DNA of 64,000 nt from Impatiens glandulifera. Lineage: Eukaryota; Streptophyta; Magnoliopsida; Ericales; Balsaminaceae. Below the pieces are notes generated by a model, which was not told the DNA's origin, did no database searches, and worked only from the letters and a program-made list of their open reading frames with translations. Positions within the stretch are counted from its first letter, which is position 1; every line of letters begins with the position of its first letter. A program made the translations under genes and the position numbers. Location of the stretch: NCBI RefSeq assembly GCF_907164915.1, contig NC_061867.1:52269852-52333851 (forward strand). The letters are read 5' to 3'. Positions 49,101 to 62,300 of this stretch are shown here, one piece after another.

Positions 49101-52100
49101 TATTTAGGTTTTGAAAATTGTATGATAAAATGACCTCCTAATTTTCTAATTAAAGATCAAATATGTTTTTAATCAAACCTTTTAAAATATACATATTGGT
49201 GAAGTAAAGGATCATCGACAAGGACATTCCAACTTTGTGAAAAAAAAAACCCATTGAAAATCTCTTTTTGTTGTAAATTTTTGTAATGAGTTTGGCTGCA
49301 TGTGTAGTTGTGGGGAAGACATGGACCACAATATATGGATACAAACTGAAAGGGAAAGTGGGGAAAGAGAAGATGAGAAGAGTCTTTCAGAGTACTCAAA
49401 ATGAGAAAGCAGAGTCAGTTTGTTGGTGCACATGAACTTAATACAAATTGGCTTACTATTAATTGAATGATACTGTGGGGATCAATTCTCAATTTAATTT
49501 ACATTGTCCAAATGGATTGGGTCCACTCACTCTTTATTCAATAGAGAATTGTCATTTTCTTCTTCATTTCAAAACCGACTCCTTAAACTCATTTAATCTA
49601 TTTTATAACATTTTTTTACTAAGAAGGGTGCCCATTCCGTCCAAATTGATAACGAGCTTTCGGTGTAAACCTAACTTGAAACATCCATATCTTAGTTCAA
49701 AACTCTTACATTCATAGTCTGATATTAATATGAAAGGATAACAATCGATAAAAATATTTTTCTTTTTCCTTTTTGCATGGTTCTCTTGAGTCTTATTGTG
49801 GATAATCAGTCCATTTGTAGCCAATTACTCCATGGGATATTAATTTAGATAAGATAAACTAATAATGTAAATATTTTTCAAATTATAAGTAACCCACTAT
49901 TTGTGTTTTTAATTTAAAATGGAATCTGAAACCTATAGGAGACTTTTGGCATGTATTTAATTTGTAATAAAGTTAATGTAAAAATGTAATTTTGACATGA
50001 TTTTTTTTTCAAAATCTTGTCTTTTGTCTCTCTCCTGGGTTGTCAGTGTACTTCGACCACAGGTTAAGGGTGGTGTCATAAAAAAAAAATTATTTAATTT
50101 TACCTAAAAAAAAATAATAATATTAATAATAATAAAGCAATCCTGTGACTTCTCATGTGGGTGTGGTACCACCCGAGTCCGAGCCCCCCCTCCCCCAACT
50201 GTAAATGACAGCCATAATTGGCCTACCCTCAACTCTTTCAAAGAAAAAATTTAAAAATTTTTTTTTTGTTATAAGTGTGTTTGAGATAGTCTTCTTGTAG
50301 ATCTACCAAAACCAATTTTATCGTAATGATATTCATCTTCAATATCGTTTTCTTAATCTCGACGTGATATACATCTTCAATATCGTTTTCTTAATCTCGA
50401 CGCGATATACATCTTTAATATTATTTTTTAAAAAGAGATCACATAATATTGTACATACCCACTTTCTAAATTTTGATCTTTATGAAACCTACCAAAAAAT
50501 TTGAATTTTGGAAGCATATTATATTTTTTTTAAATGTAAAATTTAATGGGTTTTGCTGCTCTGTAATCCAACCAGGTATAGTTACTGACTATATATGTTT
50601 GGGTCCACATTAGTATGTAAGTGGATCTAGTTCTAATTCAACTTGTTCTCTAACTATGTCTCAACTAGTTCTTGGAAAATGAGAAATAAAAGTTTCAACT
50701 ATTAATATATATATATATATATGTATTTATTGCAATTTGCATTATTTACACATTATTCTTCCTATGTACCTTAATTAGTGTGTGAGATTTTGTTTTGTTC
50801 AATTATAAATAAACAACTTATCTAAGATATGAGATGGACACAATTTTCTTAAACCGGACAACTTCAAATCATATAGTATTTGTGTTAGAGCATGTTGTTT
50901 TGTTTTGTGTCTGTTTCTCATGCTACACAATAATTACTAAATTAATAAATTTTGACAATACTGAACTACTGTGATGATTGAGATTCAGAACAATATTTTG
51001 CAGGCTACACTAAAAACCATTCAAAGAAGAAAAAATGGATTGGAATTTGATTTTCACGTGTACATTTTTTATTTTGAGATCGTGCAAGTGTAAGGGCCGT
51101 GTAACATAAAATGATTAATATGAAACAAAATAAAAATATAAACATTAAAAATGTCAAAAAAACTCAAATTAACGTTATTATCAAAATAGAGAAACTAAAT
51201 ACACGGCAATCAGACTTTTTAGCCGCGTCTCGAACCCGTTTTTGGCCTTCATTGAGAATTTTTTTCTGTTGCGGTTATTTTGTTATAATAAAATTTCTTA
51301 ATTGAGATTCATTTATTGTTTATGACAATGCATTGGTTTCAATTATAAGAATTATATATATAGATTGTGTAGTGATGATGAGTTTTGAATGAGTGCAATT
51401 AAGAAAAATGTAAATATTGAAAGCAATTGAACTTTAAACATATGATGAAATTAAGCAAATGATGAAATTAAAGAGTATCAAACTGGATAAATTGTCTAAA
51501 ACTTTATAAAAAACATATATGCCTAGAAATGTCGCTAAATGTGTCGACAAAATAAATAAAAATAGTCACTAAAAGTATGAAAATATAAAAACAAACGTCG
51601 CTAAAGAGATTAAAAAAATATAAACAAAGATAAATATGTTTAAGCAAATGTTTGTTTACGAGCCCAATAATATTTATCTTATGATCAGCCTCTTTAGTAT
51701 TATTATTGGGCCTTGGACTTTGGGCTTATATTTTTTCTTTTATTTTTTTTTAGTATGATTTGAATTTATTTTTAAGGGTAGTTAGGCACTTTAAATTAAA
51801 GAGTTAGTATGAATATTTAGACTTAAGAGATTTTAAATCTCAAATCTCTACTTTTTGTCCATCTTTCAAAATAAATTACTTAACTGTTTAATTTTTTTAA
51901 TAAATATATTTCTTAAAAATCAATTCAAATCCAAGATCTAGAAGCCATATGATTTTAGTTGATTAAACTAAGAGATTATTTTTATGTAATTTATTTGGGT
52001 TTAAATAACATTTTCCATTCAATTAATGAAAATTATGAAATTATCAATATTTGAAAATTTTAAATCATTTCATAATTCTTGGTTCACTAGATAAAAAATA

Positions 52101-52449
52101 AATCAATTGATGTTGATGGTTAATTAGAGTGATTCCCTATCTATATTTTGTTTATAAATTTTAAATATTTAAAGAATTTTTTAGTCATTTAATCAAAATA
52201 CTTATTTTTTCAATTAGAATATTTTTTTAAATGTAATTTCTTTCTTTTATGAAAAAAATAGATATTATAAAAAGCTCTAAGAAACTTAACATATATAATA
52301 AAAGAAGATAGGAATAGACAATTTCCATACAATCATTTACTTAACCTATCACCTTAATAACATAGTTTCCATTCACACAAACTAGTTAGAATTTCTTATT
52401 TACATAAGTGGCTTTTGCCATGTAACCAAATCTTCGATATCTTACTAAA
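46171..52449. other. Gene-free AT-rich region upstream of HIPP 3' end
   Basis: No supported gene is found. The 111-aa frame at 46494-46829 has no family resemblance and no splice context. GTCGCTAAA words near 47570 and 51530-51620 hint at decayed DNA-transposon sequence without definable ends. A 38-bp tandem repeat lies at 50328-50420. Confidence 0.55.
50328..50420. repeat. 38-bp tandem repeat, about 2.5 copies
   Basis: The unit GATAT(T/A)CATCTTCAATATC plus CGTTTTCTTAATCTCGACG starts at 50328, 50366 and 50404, and the last copy is partial. Confidence 0.8.
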
Positions 52450-54990
52450 CTACATGATTGTACAAGCGTTAACGTTGTCATCATTGAACATGTTGCTAAC
52501 CTTGTCGTCTCCACGTTGAGTAACCGGAATATTCCCATGTTTGTCGCCAATATTATACCCATGACGCCAATAATTATAACTCTCCTTATACTCGTTATTT
52601 AGATCTTTAAAATAGTCACCCGTTGATGTGAAGTAAAGAGGAGGGTTCGGATAAGGCCAAAACTCGGCCCTCTTCCCGGCTCTCCTTACTTTTTTCAATA
52701 TTCTGTTACGATCAACATATCCAATCACGGTCACTTTCTCCATCTCCAAGTTTACTTCAACCGAGTCCACCCCTAACACACACAAGACATATGTAACATC
52801 AAAATTATTTTGTTTAGTACTATGAATTTGATAAAACTACCTCGAAGTTTGTAGATCGACTTCTTGACAACCCCTTCACAACCTTTACAACACATCCTAA
52901 CTTTAAGCTCGACAGTCTACATACATGCAAAGATCATTGTTTAACGAATAAAGAAACAAGAAAAAACAACGATAAAATCGAAAGGCTAGAAACCACAAGA
53001 GCGCGATCCCTTGACTACTACAAAATGTCCATTATACCCCCAATAGAAATTTAGATAACTAGATACCTAGAACTTAATTAATGGGTTGAGTTGAAAAGAT
53101 GTTGTTTCTATGGGGAGTGGACACGGTTTTACTCTCCTTTCATGTTATTCTTTTATTCCATTTGTCCATTATTACCATCCATCACTTTCTATTTTACATC
53201 AAGCCGATGAATGATGGGACTAAGACAAATCAATAAGATCCTCCATCTTTCCTTTTTCAATTAATCACAAAGCACTAATAAATGGTTCTTCCTTATTCTT
53301 ATTCTTATTATTTATTTTATATTTTGTAAAGATAGAACCATGTCATTAATTCATGTCTTTTTCTTTTGCAAGATAATCACAAAAAACAGTAAAAAAATTA
53401 TTAAAAAATCAGATCATAATAAGATACCACATAAATGGTTATAAGTTATATAGTCTTGCACAAAATAAAATAAAAAAAGTCAGAGAAAAATAAACGTATG
53501 TCTAATTCAAGTCTTAGGCTTGTTCATATTTAAATAACCTTCTTTTGATTTATTTTATTAGAAATTGAATTATTTTGTAAGAAAAAAAATAAAGGGTATT
53601 AATATATAACAAAATTTAATTTTTTAAAGGAAATTGAAAGTATTCTAATCTTGATTAATAAATTGATCATTGAATGATGGATTATTGAAATATTTAAATT
53701 GAACTAGGCCTTAACTTGTATTTCAATATTTTTGTGAAGGTTTCACAAATATATAGATTAAAAAAAATGGTTATATTCTATTCTGAAATAATTTTTTTTA
53801 TAAGAAACAATGTTATTCTCATTGTTATTGTTAACTTTACTTTATGTGTATTCCCCAAGTTGTGTAACTTTTCAACTATTGTTTGTATTACCTATAAGGC
53901 TATAACCCTATTTGACATATTTTTTTTTTAAAAAAATGGCTAAAGATGACAATTTTAGAAGTCACACTACCACCCACTTGACCCAAAAAAACATTCTTAG
54001 TTTCTTTTATCTAGAACAAAGTATATTACAAATAATATGCTCATTTTGTGTAGCTTTCCATAGAATTTAATAACATTTTCTAAAAATAAAATTTTATATA
54101 TTTCTTGTCTCCCAATAGGGTATTTATAAAATACATCGATGTCGAGAGATGGTTTTTTCGAGTCCTATAATTAAGGTTGATGGTAACTTTGATATTTTTT
54201 TGAATAAATTATAAGTTCAAAAACCATACTTTCATGTATTTGTTTAAGAATTAATGTGTCTTTTAATTGTTTAAAAATAATTTATAAGATCAAACCGAAA
54301 TAACTATTCATATATATTGTAAGAATTATGTTCTTTTTAACTCTTATTGAGATAACAATTAAAATAGTTATTATTTTAAAATATTTTCAAAAATACAAAC
54401 TAATAATATAATAAAAAACTTTAAAAATTATAAGATAAAAGTTTGTTTATATTAAATTCAAATAAATCAAAGAAAAAAATATTCTCATTAGTGCCCTAGC
54501 TATTTAAATTATATATATGATTGTTCACTTCCAATAGTGTTGTTCATATGCCCAAGGCTCGATCATAACCTTGGTTAACTGTCGTGTTTTTCCAAAACAA
54601 AAACCAGTTATAATATTCCTTTTTGAAAACGGTCCCAAATATATAAAAACGTCGTTTAAACAATAACGACATAACCCCCACATCCGACAAAAACCTAGGC
54701 CAAAACAAAACTCGCAAGAGCTCAAAAGAAGAAACCATGTTCTTTTCTTGAACAAGATTCATATAATAGCTATAGGTTCTACCAAATATAAGAAGAAGAT
54801 GTAGAAAAACAACCTGCAAAGAAATCGGGCGACCTTTAGGTGTGGTTCTGAAATACTTAATATCGTGATCTTTGACAGAGATATTAACGTTATGGCTACT
54901 ACGAACGTGTTTGTGTTTCGTGCCGAAGAAACAAAAGGCTATGGCCGAGAAGAATGACCCGAAAACCCTCTCCAACAAGCTGGGTGCCAT
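52450..54990 (-). CDS. HIPP: Heavy-metal-associated isoprenylated plant protein (HIPP)
   Basis: There are three exons: 54814-54990 (59 codons), 52841-52916 and 52450-52772. GT-AG introns of 1,897 and 68 bp lie between them, giving 191 aa. Exon 1 encodes a hydrophobic N terminus (LLERVFGSFFSAIAFCFFG) and ends TTPKGRPISLQ. Exon 2 starts TVELKVRMCCKGCEGVV, an HMA fold with the metal-binding MxCxxC (M67, C68, C72). Exon 3 continues VDSVEVNLEMEKVTVIGYVD, then GKRAEFWPYPNPPLYF, and ends VNACTIM, a CaaX box (C188) for isoprenylation. HIPPs bind heavy metals and serve in metal handling or stress and pathogen responses at membranes or in the nucleus. The substrate here is unknown. Reading through the first donor would give a spurious 148-aa protein. 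The hydrophobic N terminus plus CaaX suggests two modes of membrane contact. Confidence 0.92.
53517..53710. mobile_element. Tourist-like MITE in HIPP intron 1, TSD TTA
   Basis: This 194-bp element has GGCTTGTTC at the left and GAACTAGGCC at the right. TTA lies on both sides (53514-53516, 53711-53713). Internal TTTAAATAA-type arms resemble the element at 5364-5593. Confidence 0.65.
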
Positions 54991-56278
54991 GTACGATTAT
55001 TCGATGTCTCGATAGATTGAATTATTATAAGCTCTCCTTTCGCTATTTAAAGGGAAGAATGATTATCAATTATCAATGGAAAAATATTCTCCAAAGCCAA
55101 ATGGCATCCCTTTTTTTCAATTTAGTTAGGTAAATACATGATCATCATATATATATATATTGATGATATAGTATAGTACTCATGCACACCGAAAAAGGCA
55201 TTGTGTATAGTATAATATTTATAATATTCCAAACCCCATGAGAATTATTTCTTGTGCTTTAATTAATTCAATAGAGATAGAGAAAGGGAGGTTAATTATT
55301 TTTTGGGTCAAGTTACCACTTGCATTTTCACTTTCCAGATCGTCTTAGAAAGAACTTTAGAGGAATGGTATCTAAATTATTATTACATGACTAAGCTAGG
55401 AGGATCACATTCATTTTTTTGATCTATTATGGGAAAAAGCCCTTCAACTTTAACAAAAGAGAAAAAGTAAACTTATGAACTTTCAAAATGGCAAGGTATA
55501 TGGGAGTTATCGCTAGGGAAGCTAAGTTGAATATTTTCAAGAAACTTACAAGAGGCCGAGGCCGATGGTAATGAATCGAGAGTTTAATCAAATTGAAAAA
55601 GTATTGACGAATCAGACGATAACGACGAAAAAACAAGATAATCTAAACTTGAGAAAGAACCTCGCAATAGAGAGAACAAACCAACTATATCAAGAGAGTC
55701 CAAATTAACATTAATTTAAGTGCTTACTATTTGTCTTGACTCGGGTTGTTTTTTCTTTTTTTTTTTTTTAGTCAACGATGATTTGTTGTTGTTATTTCTT
55801 TTGGTCGGTTGCATTTGGATTAACTTATAATGACTTGAATTGTAATGATCTTTTAATATTTTACTATATTAAAAAAAAGATTAAGAATTCATGATTAAAC
55901 TATTTTAAACTTAATTACATTCAACATGAAAAGACTAAGAAATTAGTTAAAATAAATCTGTCACGATGTCAATGATAGTGGCATTGTGTGAAAAATCATT
56001 TATCCTTACTGGATAAGAATGGGTGTAGTCGAGTTCCTTCTCGAGATGTATTGATTACATTGTTATATCTAGATTGTCCAAATGAATATGGAAACATAAA
56101 TAGTTGTACAAATGTCTCACATTTTAATAAAAATATAGTGATAATAAAGTTGGTGGAGAGTAAACTTATTATTTTTCTTTAGAAATTTTCAAGTTTGTTA
56201 ATGCTAATTTTATATGTTGCTAGTGGTTGAGTATTTTGTTTTATTTTTCATTATTATTATTTAAATGGTTAAACCTGT
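54991..56278. other. HIPP upstream region
   Basis: On the minus strand TTTAAATAGC (about 55042-55051), about 55 bases from the HIPP ATG, could be its TATA box. No gene is found between here and the RING-CH ligase. Confidence 0.4.
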
Positions 56279-56462
56279 ATTTTTTTTAACGCTGAATTGC
56301 ACTCCTCCTGCTGAGTGCGACTAATCTCCGCGGATTAAACATATAGTCCACAAACACACTTAACCAACTAACCAAGCTAACGAAATTTGATGCATGACGG
56401 ACTCAAACTCAAAACATCAGGAAGACTAGGGATATCAACATTTTGTTGTCGCTAGACTGTTT
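56279..56462 (-). mobile_element. tRNA-derived SINE, second copy of the 13912 family
   Basis: It reads as the reverse complement of the SINE at 13912-14111. It starts with poly-T at 56279 and holds GCGACTAATCTCCGCGG, CACTTAACCAACTAACC, GACGGACTCAAACTC (decayed B box), GGGATATC and TTGTTGTCGCTAGACTG (A-box end). It is more decayed than the first copy and no target duplication is seen. Confidence 0.75.
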
Positions 56463-57640
56463 CGAATGTGTTTAGTGACACTTGGGTCATTCGTTTTTCT
56501 ATTGTTTTTATTTTAAACGACTATCATCTAAAAATTATATTGATCGATTTTAGAAACAAATGTCTCCACCACACTAAAATCATTCTAATCAATCCGAAAA
56601 TATCCAAAGAAAACACTTTCATTTTTTTCATATATATGTCCCCTAGCTAGCTCTTCCTCTGGTCACACACTCCAAATCAAGGGAACACAATAACTTATAT
56701 AGATGAATAATGAAAAGTTTATTAGGTTTAATAATGATGCTCATATATGTACTTTGCTAAAACCTTGAGTGCTTTTTTGTCTTAAACATCATAATCCGAG
56801 GGCTCTTTTCTTTCAAGTTCTTCCTTTTGGTCACGTCACTATCACGTGCTCCCATTTTAGGTGTTTATCAGTTTAGAAAAAAAGAGAGAAACGTCATGAT
56901 CGGTTATCAGGTGATGAAGGGATTAATTAGGGCTTGTTTGGATTCAAGTTTAAGGCATGTAGAGGAAAAGGAAAAAAAAAAGTTAGTTTTGGATGCTATG
57001 CTAAGGAAACAAAATATTCCAAAAATCTCAATAATTTATATGTAGTTAGTTTTATGGAAAAAAAATATCTTAGCCCCCATGATATCAGAAGATTTCAAAA
57101 CCAAAATAGACAGCATTTGGGCATCTTCAGTGTACAAAGGATCTAAATCAAAAAAATCAAAGGATATATTCTCTTCCATTATGGTTATAGCAAAGAATTC
57201 CATACAAAACTTACACATAGAAAAATTATTTAAACTTTATTGAACTCGAGAAGAAGAGACATATTCGCGCATCTAAATAATTTCACAACTTTCATTATAA
57301 TCGAGATATAGAGTTCGAAACACACAACATAAAAGAAAATATCTTATCGGTCCTCACCCAACATGTAGGTTTTACATACTTCAACTATACGTTATTCTAA
57401 AAAAAAAAAAAAAAACTATGCTTCTCTTCTATTTTTCTTATATATATATATATATATATATCAAACTAACTTGTATGTGTTTTAACTAATTTTGGAATAG
57501 GTTAACACCATGAATTTGTTTGATCGTGTTTAATTTAATGAGTATTTAATATATTGGTTAATTAATTAAGTTGAAAAGAAATAAAACTTGATAGATTATT
57601 TAGTAAAAAAGTACATAACATTAAACGAGTTCAATTATTC
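56463..57640. other. AT-rich spacer
   Basis: No gene is supported; the 72-aa and 70-aa overlapping frames at 56827-57146 match nothing. A (TA)n run lies near 57440-57462. Confidence 0.5.
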
Positions 57641-57649
57641 TATATTGTT

Positions 57650-58285
57650 TCAGGTGTAAGTGGTTTAGATCGGTTTATTAACTGAAATACAACTGTTATA
57701 ATTGGTTTACTAAATTTCAAACGGTTAGTTTGTCGGTTAGATCCGAATTTACTAAAATAGATTAAAAATGTATATCATTAACAACTAATATCTATATTCA
57801 TGGTACAATGTGAGTCAACAATTTTAAAATTAAATTTGTCTATTACTAGTTAATATCCTTGATAATTTAGTAATAATATTATGTCATTATTATTAATTTA
57901 TATGTGAGATTCGAATTTTGTTTTTAAACATTAGGTTGGTTTCAATAGCACTGAATCAACAAACTGAACTAGTAAAAAGAAAACAAGTTTGTTTAATTTA
58001 GTTTGATATTTGATTTAGTTTGAATAGTTTCAAATTTGATTTAATTTGAACGGTTTCAATTCGTTTGGTTTATTACACTCCTAATCACGATTATTTGGTC
58101 GCATTGAACGATTTGAGGTTTGATTTTTATTCTCGTCTTATTTAAACATTACTTTTAAATACTTCGTCGGTTTCCATGTCAATGAACCAACAAACTGAAC
58201 CATCAATATCAATTTGGTAAAAAGGAAACCAGTTTGTTCAGTTCAGTTGAAGCGGTTTCAGTTCGGTTTATCTTAATCTCGATAT
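57650..58285. repeat. GGTTTAGTTCGG-rich repeat with internal duplication
   Basis: It is built from GGTTT, TCGGTTT and TTTGATTTAG words. One block (CAACAAACTGAAC...AAGTTTGTT...GGTTTCA) appears twice, at about 57950-58060 and 58180-58265. The left AGGTGTAA and the inner TTACACTCCT (about 58073) look like inverted ends of a small DNA element, but no target copy matches. Confidence 0.4.
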
Positions 58286-59367
58286 TTTTTTATTGGATTG
58301 ATGTGTGTTATATGTTGTTTTATATTTGCCCTTTTCTAAACAAATAGTAATGTTCCCCTTCCCAAAAATAAAATAAAATAAAATAAAAAAACAAAAAGTG
58401 GTACAACTCATGATCTACCTAATTCATCATTTTTATTATATATTTTATGTTGCAATTTCATTCAATGAATTGATTTCTTAATTAATGAAAAAGTTGAGGT
58501 AATGAAAACTTTGAAGAACCCACTTATCTATAATATTCCCCAATATTCCATTTTTAACCATTATTCTCAAAAAAAACAAGCAATCTTAAACATAATAAAC
58601 TCAAAGTTATTAAAAAAAGTAAATTCATACTTCATAGTTAAGAAAAGAGAAAGTGAAAGAAGTGGTTTCAACAAAACCGTGGATAAGTTTGGATAAGTAT
58701 TAAGTCATATAAATTCTTCCTTTGAATCCGATCCTTCCATGATGAAATGGAAATTTTATAACACACTCAAAAGTGCTCACATGTTTTGTGCTTAACATGG
58801 AGCCCTTCATTTTCTAAATAAATTAAAAGTATCCAATTTAAATAAATATATTTTTTTTAAATGTTATAAGAATGTTGGAAAGAACATTACATGTCAAAAA
58901 GGGTATACTAGTACTTATCAAAAAGTTGTCTTTTTCCCACACCCACATATTTTATGTCCAAAGTTTATGCTTTTCTTTGGCGGGTCGGGAGAAGGAGGAT
59001 CGTGTTTTTCATGTAAGAAGTTAGCACGATATTATACCGTCGTAAATCTTCTAGTAATAATGTTTTCTTATAGTAATAATGTTGAATAAAACAACTCTTC
59101 TATTCAAGAAACTAAGTCAAAAGTCTTTTTTTAGTAAACTTTATAAAAGTGAGTAAGAACATACATAGTATCTCAATGGCTTAAGAATTCAATGCCAATA
59201 ACAAAATACACATTAGAACAATACCTTTATCGACGACAAGATCATTTCTGCTAATATCGATCGAAGGAGGGTTCAGAATGACGCCCATCCTATACATAAC
59301 AATACAAATCTCAGAATACATGTATAAAAAGAAAGGTTAATTATTTCGGTATCGATACATTATTATT

Positions 59368-62300
59368 CTACAAAGCAGGATGATATCCCATATGCATAGT
59401 CGTCTCAACTCTCCGAGTCACTCTTCTTGCATTCCATTCTTGACAGTATTCAAGCCCGAGACGAATAGTAGTTCCAAGTCCAAGTACAACAATAACACCT
59501 AAGGCAAAAAATCAAAACAAATTTGAACTTTTCCGATATCATAAATTTAAATTCCGAATTCGAAAATACCTATTATGATGTTAACGGGTAATGCAGAAAC
59601 GCCAAGGGTAATGGATATAAGAACGTCCAGTAAAAGACCACCAATTAGTATTGCAAATGCAACCCAAAGAGCGTTAACACCTCCCTGTGATCAAGAAAAC
59701 AATCCGATTTAGCCGAAGATCATTAAACAGTTATCTAACAAGTTAATGATTATTCTCATTACTTACTCTTTGTTCTTGTGCAATGATGGACCCTCTAAAA
59801 CCTGGATCAGTCCTCCACACCCAGTAACTTGTGTGCTGTTAGACACAAATATTGTTATTTCAACTATATGATATGATTGAGAGTAATTATATTTGATTAA
59901 GATATATATTATTACCTTAGGTATTGTATCATTTTTATTTTATTTTTATTGAATCTAGGAAGTTTGCATGACCCAAAACTTTAGAAACAAACCCGAGACT
60001 TTAGGTGTCTCTTAGGCAAGACTGTTGACACTTGGACTACCCTAGTGGGTTACCTTAGGTGCAATCTCTATTATGTAATAATAATTGATTCTCAATAATG
60101 AAATTTCTCACTAGTTTTTACCATACAAAAAGAAAAAATAAATAGATAAATTTCAACAACTACATTTGAGGATTTCTCAATGGGATTGATTTCCAAATGA
60201 GCTCTTTACAGCAACATGTTTTGTTTTTACCAAATGGAAAGATTTTCAATATGTTTTTATGTATAAAGTAGATAGACATTTACAGTGGCACTACACATCA
60301 TCAAGTCATCAATAATGTACATATACTACTCTTAGAGCTGGTTTGATTTTGGGTTTTTCAAAAAACAACTTTTATCATCACTTTTTCTTTCGACTATCAA
60401 GTCACTCAATTCATCAACTAAAATACCAAAACATCCTTCCTTTATTTTTTACAAATTTTAAATGAGTTACCAAAATAACTCACATTTTCATCAACAATAT
60501 TTTTTCAAATAATCCTAGAAAAAAAACAAACAACCCAAGGTCAAACAGGTTCTAAGTGACCAAAAACACAAAAATACCTACATGTGGCTGAGATTCTGGA
60601 GGAGGTACATTGGCAGCAACTTGTCTGCATTAGAATGAAATGCAGTTAGTCCATACAACATATTCTTGAGCCAAGTTTTCTCTATTGTAGCCTTCTAGGA
60701 TTAGGTCATGCAAATGTTGGTTTCGTTATTAAAGTATATATATGCACATTCTGAATAATGAGTGAGGGCATATATTGACCCCTCCTGGGAGTCACTAAAA
60801 TATTCATCACAATGTTAGGCGAGATAACTTACTGGCATATTTCACACATATTGGAGCCACGTATTTGAAACCAGGCAGTTATGCAAGACTTGTGTGCTCT
60901 GGCAAGTCCACCTCGACATTGACATCCAAGGTCTATCAAATTCTCTTCCTTCTCCTGCTGACAAACTCTGAAACACATATCACATCAAACATAAGCATCA
61001 CGAGTACTACTGAGAGGTGATCAAAATATTTATCCAAGAGTACTAAAGTGGAATAGAAAAAGAAGGACCATCAATGACTGTGTGACTAGATAACCTTATA
61101 TGGTTATTAAGCAGTTGTCATACATAGTTTAGGTTCGTTCAAATATCTTTACAACTACAATTAGTAGTGGAGGCAACTAATGTTAGTAGTAGTACCCACC
61201 ATTTTGATGACTTTGGAGCATAGGATTGTTTTCAAAAAGAAGTAGCTTTTTTGTTATAATCTTAAAATATATGTGATTGAAAAATATTTTAAATATATAT
61301 AATACTGTAGATAATTAGTATTATTGAGCTATTAGTTTCATAATAAATCAAATTTAGGATCAAAATAACATACATCATTTGACAAAAGTGATTTTGTTTT
61401 ACAAAAATAGATTATGAAAATAATCCACTTCTCACAAAACACGGTAATATCGTGATAAGAACCCTAAACTGGTTTTGTATAAGTTTTAGTGAAGAAGGGG
61501 ATAGACTTAGAGAAATTGAGAGACTTACATAATACTTATTGTATATTGTATAGACAATGTTTGTATTATTAGTATACAATCTTTAAATTCCTTCTTATTT
61601 TATTGATAAAAACTGAATTTTATCAATACAATAAGTTTGTGTCACGTTGCCAAGGATATTGAGCTTCAAGTTGATCTCAACTTTGAGGTTCTTATGTTTA
61701 CTTACTTCGTTTTGATTAAGCCATGCCAACAGATAACATAACTTGCAATGGTTTGGATTTTCCCCACAGTCGATGTGACTATCGCGTTGACCGTGGATCA
61801 ATTAAAAGATTCCCACTTTCCAAAAATGAAATGATAGAAACTTAATTGTAATCAAGGAACTAAGACTTAATGTACATATATAAACCTAATCCTCTAATTT
61901 AATGTTGGATTGAATCCTAAATCCTAACATATTATTATCTAACTGAATATTTTGTCAAGGCTGGCCAAAAGCTCCACTTCTTCTGTTGTTGTCCAGACAT
62001 ATAACACATAAGTTTCCAAACAAGGATTGACCACTTCCATCGGGCCATCAGTTTGAGGTGATATACCGACTGCAAGAATTGTTCAACACCCTGCAGCTTA
62101 AAAAATTCCTTCCGAAAATTGCTTAGGGAAATCATATTGTGATCGCTTATACAATCATCAGTTGCATCATGTGTAACTTGTGAATGATGTCCAAAGATGT
62201 CATGTAGGCATGTGAGGCAGCTACGGACGCAATTGCGAACATCGTGAACCATTCATGTCCAAAATATTGACAGCTTGACCTTCTGGTAATTTGGGAGAAT

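Noticed and set aside
50130..50215. tRNA- or SINE-like GTACCACCCGAGTCCGAGCC
   Set aside because: A B-box-like word is present, but there is no convincing A box, body or TSD, and the C-rich run looks like local low complexity.
47560..51620. GTCGCTAAA words near 47570 and 51530-51620 suggesting a CACTA element
   Set aside because: No CACTA termini or 3-bp duplication is visible and the words are short.
54544..54813. 148-aa minus-strand frame continuing exon 1 of the HIPP gene
   Set aside because: The part after SLQ runs through a good GTTGTT donor into the intron. The HMA domain continues at 52916 in the right phase.
1..54990. MTP1 and HIPP as a heavy-metal gene cluster
   Set aside because: They lie more than 50 kb apart with unrelated genes and transposons between. 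Nothing in the sequence supports a shared function.
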